Below are positions 1 through 7,382 of a stretch of DNA of 64,000 nucleotides, piece after piece. The notes under the pieces were generated by a model. It did no database searches. It worked only from the letters and a program-made list of their open reading frames with translations, and was not told the origin of the DNA. Numbering within the stretch: the stretch's first letter is position 1; the number at the start of each line of letters is the position of its first letter. Location: positions 1,674,001 through 1,738,000 of the forward strand of contig NC_015731.1 of NCBI RefSeq assembly GCF_000219585.1, in the 5' to 3' direction. A program made the position numbers and the translations under genes. The DNA comes from Nitrosomonas sp. Is79A3 (GTDB lineage: Bacteria > Pseudomonadota > Gammaproteobacteria > Burkholderiales > Nitrosomonadaceae).

Positions 1-3
1 TTT

Positions 4-19
4 GAGGCCTACCGGCCTC
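4..19 (-). promoter_or_regulatory. GC-rich hairpin with GGTA loop downstream of a DGR-like variable region
   Basis: A perfect 6-bp GC-rich stem (GAGGCC/GGCCTC) closes a 4-nt loop that reads GGTA on the coding (minus) strand. It begins about 16 nt after the stop codon of the FGE-like gene at 36-839. It is followed by AAA rather than a T-run, so it is a poor terminator. DGR target genes are known to carry GC-rich hairpins with GRNA loops just past the variable region, needed for efficient retrohoming; GGTA fits GRNA. The stem is shorter than in the best studied cases, so the assignment is an inference. Confidence 0.45.
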
Positions 20-35
20 CTCTTGCCTGTCTCTT

Positions 36-131
36 TCAACCTAGAGTCAAGCGGAACCCGATGTCGATGAGGCGATTGACAGGTCCGCGCCTGAAGCGGT
101 AAGCGGAACGCACTTCCCCGCCATTGAAGTT
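36..131 (-). other. DGR-type variable region of FGE-like gene (copy 1)
   Basis: The 23 codons at 63-131 follow the codon for W in GGSW, and positions 36-62 form the conserved tail. Against the equivalent region of the gene at 3603-6353, 28 of 69 bases differ, 17 of them with A in one copy. Blocks such as CGTTCCGCT and the following 15-nt ATCGGGTTCCGCTTG are identical. Changes fall mainly at the first two codon positions. This matches adenine-directed mutagenesis of AAC-rich template codons, with the tail acting as the IMH-like anchor. Confidence 0.6.
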
Positions 132-839
132 CCAGGAACCACCGCGCAGCACGCGGAAAGTACCGTCTGCTGGACCAACCGGATCGGTCACTGCTCGAGT
201 GGAGTATTTTTCCTCATACCAATCGGTGCACCATTCCCACACATTGCCATGCATCTCATATAATCCCCAGGGATTCGGCAGCAACGATTTAACCGGAACA
301 GTTCTTCCACGGTACAGGCCTTTCTCTCCACCCGCATAGGGATAATTGCCATTATAATTTACTTGCTCTGGTGTGATATTTTCTCCAAAGCAGAATGGTG
401 TTGTGGTACTGGCACGGCAAGCATATTCCCATTGCGCTTCGGTTGGTAATCGGACGAATAGTTCCGGATAAAGCTTGTTCAATTGTGTGATGAATTGTTG
501 TACTTGATTCCAACTGATATTTTCTACCGGAAGATTCGCAGTATCCTGAAAGCGGCTGGGATTATTTTCTTTTCCCATCACTACTATCCATAAGGCTTGC
601 GTGCAGGCGCTATCGGCCAGCCAAAAGCCATGTGATAATGTTACTTGGTGCTGGGTTTCGTTATCACTGCTTTCCGGTTCCGATTTTTTCGAACCCATCA
701 GAAATATTCCAGGAATGATCCAGCGGAAGCGCTGGCGGATACCTTGATAGTTCAAATCCATGTATAAACCAAACCGATCCTGACCCCATTCGCTGGCCCA
801 GGGGGCGGGGAAAGCGGGCGGTAATAATGTGCTATCCAT
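36..839 (-). CDS. FGE-sulfatase/SUMF1-like (C-type lectin fold) protein, probable DGR target
   Basis: About 267 aa, almost entirely one FGE/SUMF1-type domain from about residue 37 (RFRWIIPGIFLMGS) through LPTEAQWEYACRA and EMHGNVWEWCTDW to RVLRGGSW and GFRLTLG at the end. The cysteine motif of catalytic formylglycine-generating enzymes after GGS is missing, so a binding role is more likely than catalysis. I start at the ATG at 839, which has an AGGTG about 12 nt upstream; a longer open frame to 1007 would translate through REP repeats. It resembles the C-terminus of the 916-aa protein at 3603-6353, which lies upstream on the same strand. Codons 63-131 form a hypervariable window typical of DGR targets. 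Confidence 0.8.
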   Translation of the reverse strand: MDSTLLPPAFPAPWASEWGQDRFGLYMDLNYQGIRQRFRWIIPGIFLMGSKKSEPESSDNETQHQVTLSHGFWLADSACTQALWIVVMGKENNPSRFQDTANLPVENISWNQVQQFITQLNKLYPELFVRLPTEAQWEYACRASTTTPFCFGENITPEQVNYNGNYPYAGGEKGLYRGRTVPVKSLLPNPWGLYEMHGNVWEWCTDWYEEKYSTRAVTDPVGPADGTFRVLRGGSWNFNGGEVRSAYRFRRGPVNRLIDIGFRLTLG

Positions 840-902
840 TTTGGTTGTACACCTGTTGTATGAAATTTGTTGACGGATGGCGCTACGCTTATCCGTCCTA
901 CC
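831..902. repeat. 72-bp direct repeat, copy 1 (contains start region of FGE gene and a REP)
   Basis: This 72-bp stretch is repeated at 3500-3571 with a single mismatch that I can see. It contains the AGGTG ribosome-binding site and ATG GAT AGC start of the FGE-like gene (minus strand) followed by one REP unit. The two copies bracket the RAYT/REP/IS1380 block. Confidence 0.85.
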
Positions 903-948
903 AATCTTATTTTTTGTAGGATGGATAAGCGTAGCGTCATCCATCGTA
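871..948. repeat. Pair of inverted REP elements next to RAYT
   Basis: Two REP units, 871-902 and 916-948, lie head to head. Each is an imperfect palindrome of the type GTAGGAYGGATAAGCG...ATCCRTC. Related units in the window are at 3291-3320, 3466-3497, 3540-3571, 55407-55439, 55618-55650 and 56852-56883. They lie beside a REP-associated tyrosine transposase gene, the expected arrangement for a REPtron. Confidence 0.8.
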
Positions 949-969
949 GTCCAATTCATTTCCGGCGAA

Positions 970-1503
970 TCAATTCCTTTCACCGGTCTCCCATGCTTCT
1001 GCTTCACACCCCGCCCAATCCTCTGGGTAAATCCCCTTCTTAACCATCTGATGAAACGTTGAATAAGGCCAATCTTTCACCGATTTTACCCAGCCATGCT
1101 TTACCGGATTGTAATGGATGTAATCCATATGAGCAGCATAGTCTGCGTCATTGTGGATAGTGTGTTCCCAAAAACGCCGCTGCCAGATGCCGCGTTCATG
1201 GCGTTTGATCCGGGCCTCAGAGCGGTATTCTATTTTGGGAATTGATTTGGAGAAAGTTTTCTTGATCAAGCGCCAGCGGTTGGAATAATCCGTATCCCCC
1301 TCGGGTAATGTCCAAATGCAATGCAAATGCTCCGGCAGCACAACCCAGGCATCAATATGAAACGGATACAATTGCCGAGTTTTCCGCACGGCTATGCGCA
1401 GTTCGTCAATATGCGTAACCAGCCATTGCGATTTGCGGTCAAGCAAATTAGCCGTGAAAAAATAAGTGCCACCAGGTTGCCGGTTGCGCCGGTAGTTTGG
1501 CAT
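970..1503 (-). CDS. REP-associated tyrosine transposase (RAYT, Y1_Tnp/IS200-like)
   Basis: 177 aa with the RAYT pattern: the HUH-type metal motif HLHCIW at about residues 60-65, the conserved RFWEHTI stretch, and the catalytic tyrosine region [10 protein letters not shown] near residue 130. RAYTs are domesticated single-stranded DNA transposases that act on REP palindromes. This gene has REPs on both sides (871-948 and, beyond the IS1380 insertion, 3291-3571), so the substrate and enzyme are together. Its upstream region was split by the IS1380 element, which begins about 45 bp before the start codon and may have removed its promoter. Confidence 0.9.
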   Translation of the reverse strand: MPNYRRNRQPGGTYFFTANLLDRKSQWLVTHIDELRIAVRKTRQLYPFHIDAWVVLPEHLHCIWTLPEGDTDYSNRWRLIKKTFSKSIPKIEYRSEARIKRHERGIWQRRFWEHTIHNDADYAAHMDYIHYNPVKHGWVKSVKDWPYSTFHQMVKKGIYPEDWAGCEAEAWETGERN

Positions 1504-1547
1504 GGGTCAAGTTGTTATCCAGTGAATGTGTAGTAATGTGTGATGAA

Positions 1548-3282
1548 CCTAAACTCCTCTGTTAGGTCACTCCAATGGCCAAAGAGGGTGGAAGGAAACC
1601 GAGGAGCTGTGAATTTTTCGGTCTGGTCGCAATAATTTTGTTAATGATATAACGTACAAGTACGCCCCAATGATCCGCTATGGTCAACTGAGGCGCATTT
1701 GCCAGAACATGATCAAGACCTTTTCGTATATTGGAGATCATCGACTTGATATGATCTCCGGCTGCGTGAGTCAGAGTGAGCAGCAATCGGGATTGACCGG
1801 CATGCTGGGTCAGGCGGGCAATGCCGCTGAGCAACATGGGACGGCTAGTGATTGCCTCCAGGCGTGTCTTCGGGTGTGCCAGTCTGACATACCAACTCCA
1901 CCAATTGTAGATGAGCGCGACTGCTCGCGCTGAGAGGTTGCAACGTTCCAGGTCTTGCGTGGTATAGCCACCCCAGCCCCATTGGTTTTTCAGCTCATCG
2001 AAGCCATTCTCGCAGTCGGCCCGATCCCGGTATAACTGGCCAATGGCGTCGAGGGAGTAGTTTGTATTGGTCACCAATATAGCGTATTCCCAGAGTTTAA
2101 CCTTGTCTGAATGGTCAATGAAGTGGAGCATCGGCTGCTGGTTCTCATTGCTCGTCTCGGCTGCCGCCATGCTGTCTTTGATTCGCCGCCGCAGTACCAC
2201 TACACGCCGCGCACCACTCCAACCCGTCAGCCGAAGCTTGCCTTCCACCGCGTCAAAGCCTTGCCCCGCGTTCTGCCAGTCGCCTTGCTGCCATTGCCGC
2301 TCGATCAGTCGCTTAACTCCGGCAGTTTGCCGTAGCTTGAAGAGGTAGTGCTGTTCAATTCGCTCCATCTCGACCATTACCCCCTGATTGCCAAAGGCAC
2401 TGTCACCGCGCACCAGGGCGGGGCGTTCCTCGGCAGCGAGTCGCTCAATTAGCCGGCACAGGCGCGGTAGGCTATGTTTCGCCGCACTGGCTTTACCGCT
2501 TTGTACCTCGACATCGAGCACCAGTCGAATGTTGCCGATCCAGTAGGTGTGCAAAGTATGGCTCGGCCGTCCCGGCTTGGTTGGGTTGTAGCCAATCTCG
2601 GCACCTGCCTGGTGACCATACAACAGTTTGACGCTGGTGTCGGCATCGAGTATCCAGGGTGTGCGTAAAGATTCTTGGGTACTCTCACCCAAGGCTTTAT
2701 CCATCCATGCTGTGCTCTTCGCCAGTTGGACTGCGTGGGCAGCGCGTTCTTCTTCGCTACCATACTTCTTGCATGGGGCCGGTGCCAAGTGCGCCAGTGC
2801 GCGACGCAGACTCTCGTCACTGATGATCTTGTTCATGCCGAGTATCCGGGGAGCAACTTCATCGCCGCGCAGCCCGGCAACATGTGCATAGCGCCGCTGT
2901 CCATCCAAGATCGATAATAGCCAGGTGCCAAGCACATCAACTACCTTGGGTGCGTTGGGACTGGTGTAATCCATTGGACATCCATCCACCCAGCGGGTGA
3001 ATAACCCAGAAACTTCCAAAAACTCGGCAAAGAATGGTAATTGCCCCAGTGCTGTGGCGCTTCCGCCTTCGTCCCAGCGAACGTGAAACCGGCCACCAGG
3101 AGTGGCTACGCTTTGTTCAGCCGTCGTTTGTTCCGTCTCCTGCAAAGTAGTATTGATCGCCTCGACCAGTGTCTTCTTCTCAAATTTAATTTCACCCATT
3201 GGGTGAGCCTCCTATTCTGTCGCAAACCCTTACCAGAAATACATTCGTGGCAATTTTACTGGAATCAACTGAGGAAAATAGG
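1548..3282 (-). mobile_element. IS1380-family insertion sequence, complete, with 5-bp target duplication
   Basis: The element is 1735 bp. Its left end reads CCTAAACTCCTCTGTTAGG and the inverted right end CCTATTTTCCTCAGTTGAT, giving imperfect terminal inverted repeats (about 14 of 21 positions). It is flanked by the direct repeat ATGAA at 1543-1547 and 3283-3287. Size, repeats and transposase all fit the IS1380 family. It lies between the RAYT gene and its upstream REP cluster. Confidence 0.85.
1562..3199 (-). CDS. IS1380-family DDE transposase
   Basis: 545 aa, full length. The DDE core is visible: D in WILDADTSVK, D in VRGDSAFGN, and E in YRDRADCENGFDELKNQWG. The family hallmark GYNPTKPGRPSH is present near residue 205. 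It fills almost the whole element at 1548-3282. The reading frame is intact, so the copy may be active. No passenger gene is present. Confidence 0.92.
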   Translation of the reverse strand: MGEIKFEKKTLVEAINTTLQETEQTTAEQSVATPGGRFHVRWDEGGSATALGQLPFFAEFLEVSGLFTRWVDGCPMDYTSPNAPKVVDVLGTWLLSILDGQRRYAHVAGLRGDEVAPRILGMNKIISDESLRRALAHLAPAPCKKYGSEEERAAHAVQLAKSTAWMDKALGESTQESLRTPWILDADTSVKLLYGHQAGAEIGYNPTKPGRPSHTLHTYWIGNIRLVLDVEVQSGKASAAKHSLPRLCRLIERLAAEERPALVRGDSAFGNQGVMVEMERIEQHYLFKLRQTAGVKRLIERQWQQGDWQNAGQGFDAVEGKLRLTGWSGARRVVVLRRRIKDSMAAAETSNENQQPMLHFIDHSDKVKLWEYAILVTNTNYSLDAIGQLYRDRADCENGFDELKNQWGWGGYTTQDLERCNLSARAVALIYNWWSWYVRLAHPKTRLEAITSRPMLLSGIARLTQHAGQSRLLLTLTHAAGDHIKSMISNIRKGLDHVLANAPQLTIADHWGVLVRYIINKIIATRPKNSQLLGFLPPSLAIGVT

Positions 3283-3290
3283 ATGAATGA

Positions 3291-3571
3291 GTAGGACGGA
3301 TAAGCGCAGCGCCATCCGTCAAGATGATCAATTTCATTGACCACAAATTTTGTATCCGTATCCAATTTTGTTAAAAAATACACCGCAATGATGCAGGATA
3401 ATGGGGGAAATGTAAGGGGTGATGGATAGTGTGTCAATGGTGATGGGTGGTGTGAAAGATGGTTATGACGGATGGCGCTGCGCTTATCCGTCCTACCTTG
3501 CTATCCATTTTGGTTGTACACCTGTTGTATGAAATTTGTTGACGGATGACGCTACGCTTATCCGTCCTACC
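3291..3571. repeat. REP cluster and second copy of the 72-bp repeat
   Basis: Three REP units at 3291-3320, 3466-3497 and 3540-3571 occupy the space between the IS1380 element and the end of the 916-aa gene. The segment 3500-3571 repeats 831-902. It therefore carries the same ribosome-binding site and ATG GAT AGC on the minus strand, here followed only by a short frame that runs into REP sequence. No gene was recognised between 3283 and 3602. Confidence 0.75.
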
Positions 3572-3602
3572 TTGCTTAGTTGGAGGAGTCCATTCCATTC
3601 GA

Positions 3603-3701
3603 CTACCTTGCTAGGACCAAGCGGAACCCGATGTAGAAGTTGCGCTTGACAGGCTCGATTCCGGCGCGGCGAGCGGAACGCGTGTGCCAGTTGAGGTCAT
3701 A
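3603..3701 (-). other. DGR-type variable region of the 916-aa protein (copy 2)
   Basis: The 23 variable codons (3633-3701) follow GGCW and precede the tail ATC GGG TTC CGC TTG, which is identical to that of the gene at 36-839. The variable window has the same length as in the other three FGE-like genes here. Invariant islands (CGT TCC GCT and CCT GTC) alternate with fully divergent codons. No GRNA-type hairpin is evident directly downstream; a REP palindrome occupies that space. Confidence 0.58.
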
Positions 3702-6353
3702 CCAGCAACCGCCACGCAGGACACGGTAAGTACCTTCATCAGGACTAAGTGGGTTTGTTACCGCTTGTTTGGGGTATTTGTCATGCCAATCCGTGCACCA
3801 TTCCCACACATTGCCATGCATTTCATACAATCCCCATGGATTCGCCGGCAATGATTTTACCGGCACTGTTTTCTCACGATATAGGCCTTTCTCGCCTCCG
3901 GCATAGGGACGCTCGCCATTATAGTTGACTTGCTCGGGTGTGATATTTTCTCCAAAAGAAAACGGTGTTTGGGTGCCAGCACGGCAGGCGTATTCCCATT
4001 GCGCCTCAGTTGGAAGATTGGTGTACAAATCCGGAAACAGCGCATTTAATTTTTCGATAAATTGCTGCGCATCGAGCCAAGTGACATTTTCTACCGGCAG
4101 ATTCGGATCATCCTGGAAATGGCTGGGATTTTCAGCCATTACCGCTGTCCATAATGCTTGCGTACAAGCGCTGTCGGCCAGCCAGAAACCATTTGTCAGT
4201 GTGACTTCATGCTGTGTTTCGTTATGGCTTCTTTCCGGTTCTGAATCCGGGGAGCCCATCAGGAAGGTGCCGGGGGTGATCCAGCGGAAGCGTTGGGTGA
4301 TGAGCTCTTCAGAAGAGGATAATTCGGTAATTTGAGGGTGTATGAACAGATCTGCATAAAGGCCGTATTGATCGATACCGAATGGTAATGGAATAAGCCA
4401 GGAACCCGCCCTGCCTGCTTCCCCAGTAAACCACTTGGCTGTATGTGCTACGCCGCGCCAGGCCGGCAGCCTGACAGATAAGCCTTCGGCATTACACCAG
4501 ATGTCGGTAGCCCAATCAGGTTTGTCGATGGCTTCCAGTTCCAGCCGCTGCCATGCGGTTTGTATCGTGATGATGTCATTATTTAAGTTGAACGTTTGAC
4601 CAGTGCGTATCATTGACGGGTTTTGGTCTGCCGGGGAAGAAAAGCGGTAAGTCGGCGGGAATGCAGGGTGTGCGTCAAATTGAACGACTGGGGGGACAAC
4701 TTCAGTATTTTGGGTACGTTGCTGGCAAATCAATTCACCGCGCGATCCGATTTGCTTGACTTGCCATTGCACGCGCTCATTGTGCTTTTGTTCATCCAGC
4801 ACCCATAACAGACGGCTTGGATCGAAACCGGGTTCTAAGTGATCAGGCCATCGTCCTGCGCGGATATCTTCTTGGTGTGCCATTGCGTATAAATCATACG
4901 CCAAGTCATCCATCGAACTGCGCCAAACATCTGTAGGAAGGCAATTCAGAATCGTTTGGCACTGCATCAGTAAAGCATTTTTTTGCGTTGTTTCCTGCGT
5001 CGTCGTGGCGCACAATCGCTGGAAATAGTGACGGATGTCATTGGTTTGATCACTAACTTCCATTACGCAGTGATTGAGTGCTTCCAGTCGATGCAGACCT
5101 TCGAATGCTTCTTTATGATGTTCTTGCACGCATTGCCACAATTTCGCGGACTCGGGTGAGTGGGTAAATTTTTGTTGATACCGCCGATGGTATTTTTTAA
5201 TCACTGAGTCATGCACGCGAATACCAAGGCTGGTTCGATGGACATCGGGATGATTCCAGATTTGGCTTTCCAGCTCGCTACTTCCCCATTTTAATTGATC
5301 ACGTAAACGCCGCAGCAATCCCTTGTCAATCAAGGGTAAAGGCGATAAAAGTGTCAGAATATCTTCGAATTTCTCCGCGGCAGGTTGGGGTAACCTAAAA
5401 CCGCGTCGGTTCGGGTGGCGAGGTACGCGATAGGTATCATTTAGCGGATTTGGGTTGATTAACCGGCATAGCGATAAGTTTTGTGGTGATTGGTCTGCGG
5501 GGCTCAGTGTCAGTATCGGTGCTGAATGGGTGTGCAAGTGTCTAAACATCCGTTGCCAGCGAATCCGCGCTTCAGGATACGAGTCGCTGATTCCTAAGTC
5601 ACTCAAAATTAGGATTGCTACATCGGCAGCAGGCACACGCCATGTAAACCAATCATCATTTTCTTGTGTAGGCCAGGCAATTACCTGCGCAGGCAATTTA
5701 CCCAGTGTATCTTCTTCAAATCGCAAGGAAGTGACAGCCTCTGTGCCCAACAGCTTCTTAAGCTGCGCGATAATGTCAGCGAAATCAGACCAGTAAGGTT
5801 CCAGAGCAGCTCGGGTATCCACGATGATTTGTAAGCGCTGCGGCCAACGATTGCGGGATAGATTAGGCAAGCGCCGTATGGGCTTGGCATTTGCTAACCA
5901 CCGAGTTACCCGCGGATAATCTATTTTGCCGGTTTTCTGGGGCTGCCCTAAACCGTTATGCAGAAACGGCAGCAAGCGCGACATTGCGAATAATGGGCGC
6001 GGAGGCGCGAATTGGAAGGTGCCCTTAGGTGCTGATTCCGCAGTCAGACGATAGCTCGGATCGTGCAGATAATGTGGTTGGTTAGTATTTAAATCATTTG
6101 ACTGGGTGAGTTGTTCACGTTTGTTAACGCGTAAAAATCGGGCAGAAGGGCGTGGAGCAGGTTCGCTGGTGGTATTGATTGGTAACGAGGATTCAGGTTT
6201 GTGCGTGTTATCGGAACTATCGCTATCGGATTCGTGCTGAAAAGACGAGATTTGTAGCGGTTTTGTTTCGTAGCCGAGCACTTGCGCCATTTTTTGCAAC
6301 GCTTCGTCATTTTCTCCCGCTGCATGAATCAGTACCAGTCGCTCCCAAACCAT
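3603..6353 (-). CDS. Large protein with C-terminal FGE/SUMF1-like domain, probable DGR-diversified sensor
   Basis: 916 aa. Residues 1 to about 680 match no domain I recognise; they include a low-complexity polar stretch (about 40-80) and a region (about 165-300) that could be a TIR-like or Rossmann fold. From about 685 an FGE/SUMF1-type domain follows: RFRWITPGTFLMGSP, LPTEAQWEYACRAG, EMHGNVWEWCTDW and LRGGCW. The end (3603-3701) is a DGR-like variable region. Catalytic FGE cysteines are absent. The ATG lies 2 nt beyond the MoxR stop, so the two are translationally linked. By analogy with the island at 49.7-56.8 kb it is the sensor of a TIR-MoxR system. Confidence 0.75.
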   Translation of the reverse strand: MVWERLVLIHAAGENDEALQKMAQVLGYETKPLQISSFQHESDSDSSDNTHKPESSLPINTTSEPAPRPSARFLRVNKREQLTQSNDLNTNQPHYLHDPSYRLTAESAPKGTFQFAPPRPLFAMSRLLPFLHNGLGQPQKTGKIDYPRVTRWLANAKPIRRLPNLSRNRWPQRLQIIVDTRAALEPYWSDFADIIAQLKKLLGTEAVTSLRFEEDTLGKLPAQVIAWPTQENDDWFTWRVPAADVAILILSDLGISDSYPEARIRWQRMFRHLHTHSAPILTLSPADQSPQNLSLCRLINPNPLNDTYRVPRHPNRRGFRLPQPAAEKFEDILTLLSPLPLIDKGLLRRLRDQLKWGSSELESQIWNHPDVHRTSLGIRVHDSVIKKYHRRYQQKFTHSPESAKLWQCVQEHHKEAFEGLHRLEALNHCVMEVSDQTNDIRHYFQRLCATTTQETTQKNALLMQCQTILNCLPTDVWRSSMDDLAYDLYAMAHQEDIRAGRWPDHLEPGFDPSRLLWVLDEQKHNERVQWQVKQIGSRGELICQQRTQNTEVVPPVVQFDAHPAFPPTYRFSSPADQNPSMIRTGQTFNLNNDIITIQTAWQRLELEAIDKPDWATDIWCNAEGLSVRLPAWRGVAHTAKWFTGEAGRAGSWLIPLPFGIDQYGLYADLFIHPQITELSSSEELITQRFRWITPGTFLMGSPDSEPERSHNETQHEVTLTNGFWLADSACTQALWTAVMAENPSHFQDDPNLPVENVTWLDAQQFIEKLNALFPDLYTNLPTEAQWEYACRAGTQTPFSFGENITPEQVNYNGERPYAGGEKGLYREKTVPVKSLPANPWGLYEMHGNVWEWCTDWHDKYPKQAVTNPLSPDEGTYRVLRGGCWYDLNWHTRSARRAGIEPVKRNFYIGFRLVLAR

Positions 6354-6355
6354 CG

Positions 6356-7369
6356 TTATTGATCCAATTCTTTTTTCAAGGCATAGGACGCAATTTTTTC
6401 CAGGCGCTGTTGTTGTTCATCATGGTTAAGACTTTGTAACGCACCGAGTAAGTCAATGTATTCTGCAAGTCCGGGCGGATAGCGGGAATAAGTGCTTGCA
6501 GTGCGATCGCTCCAAAGCAATTCGGCTGCTCGCAAATACACGGGTTCGGCGATGCGTTTGCCAAAATGCAACTTGCCGCGCTCGATGAGCCAGCTGTATC
6601 GTTTTTCGATATCACCTAATTTTTCAGTCGATTCTTCCATTCTCAATGTGTGTACCAGGCAGCGGCGCACAAAAGCTGTTGGGAGTTCCCGCTCTTCATT
6701 GGTGGTGATTACGACCAATAGGCGCGCAGGATCGGCTGTGATTGGATTCTTGAAGGCTTCGTTCTCATCATCGGGATTAATATAGGGCACAGTGAATTGA
6801 TAATTGCCAAGCGTTTCGAGCAAACCATTGGGTAAATCCGGTTCGGCTTTGTCCATTTCGTCCAGCAACAACACCACGCCATCCGGACTGGATACGCGCG
6901 AGTTTGGGATGAATTGGGGTTTGGGGCGCCATTTGTTGGCGCAAGCATGATATTGTAATTCTGCCGATTGCCAGTCATACGCCCACCAGAAAGCGCCCGG
7001 TGATAAGAAATGCCGCGGATTCATCCGGTTTTCCCAATCACTTTCGGATAATCCCGGCTTATTACTCATGGCTTGCGCTTCACCCAGTCGGCCGATAGCG
7101 TCAAAATGCCAATGCAAATCACTCAATTCCGTATTGCCGCGAATCACTTCGCTGACAAATGCTCAACCTAGCTGCTCAGCAATGGCTTTGGCCATTTGAC
7201 TTTTTCCGGTACCCGGCTTGCCGCGGACCAGTAACGGACGACCGGCAGCATAAGCAGCCCAGAGTGCGTAACAATCGTTCTCATCAAAGATATGATGCAG
7301 ATGTTTGCTTGGATTTGAGACTCTTAAATCCGGTGGAAGAAAATGTTGTAATTGTGGTGGCGTAAACAT
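6356..7369 (-). pseudogene. MoxR-type AAA+ ATPase interrupted by an in-frame TGA
   Basis: The frame would encode 337 aa but TGA at 7163-7165 stops it at codon 69, after AKAIAEQLG; the frame continues as AFVSEVIRGN without a shift. A tryptophan (TGG) is expected there in this family, so a single G-to-A change explains it. Walker A GKPGTGKS is at residues 50-57, upstream of the stop. Walker B (VVLLLDEMDKA) and the sensor region (TTNEERELPTAFVRRC) are downstream. MoxR ATPases remodel partner proteins, often vWA or sensor proteins. The downstream part could restart at GTG 7147, but would lack Walker A. Read-through or sequencing error is also possible. Confidence 0.85.
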
Positions 7370-7382
7370 AAGAATTTCCCTG

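Noticed and set aside
840..1007. N-terminal extension of the first FGE-like gene to 1007
   Set aside because: It would be encoded by two REP palindromes and overlap the RAYT gene; the ATG at 839 has a ribosome-binding site and fits the homologous region of the 916-aa protein.
2067..2917. Several 70-95-aa open frames antisense to the IS1380 transposase
   Set aside because: They are shadows of a GC-rich intact transposase with DDE motifs on the other strand.
871..3571. CRISPR array suggested by repeated palindromes
   Set aside because: Units are irregularly spaced, in both orientations and sit beside a RAYT gene; there are no unique equal-length spacers or cas genes.
36..6353. Sulfatase-activating enzymes (true FGE) or NirV-type proteins
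   Set aside because: Catalytic cysteines are missing, no sulfatase or nitrite reductase gene is nearby, and the C-terminal windows are hypervariable.
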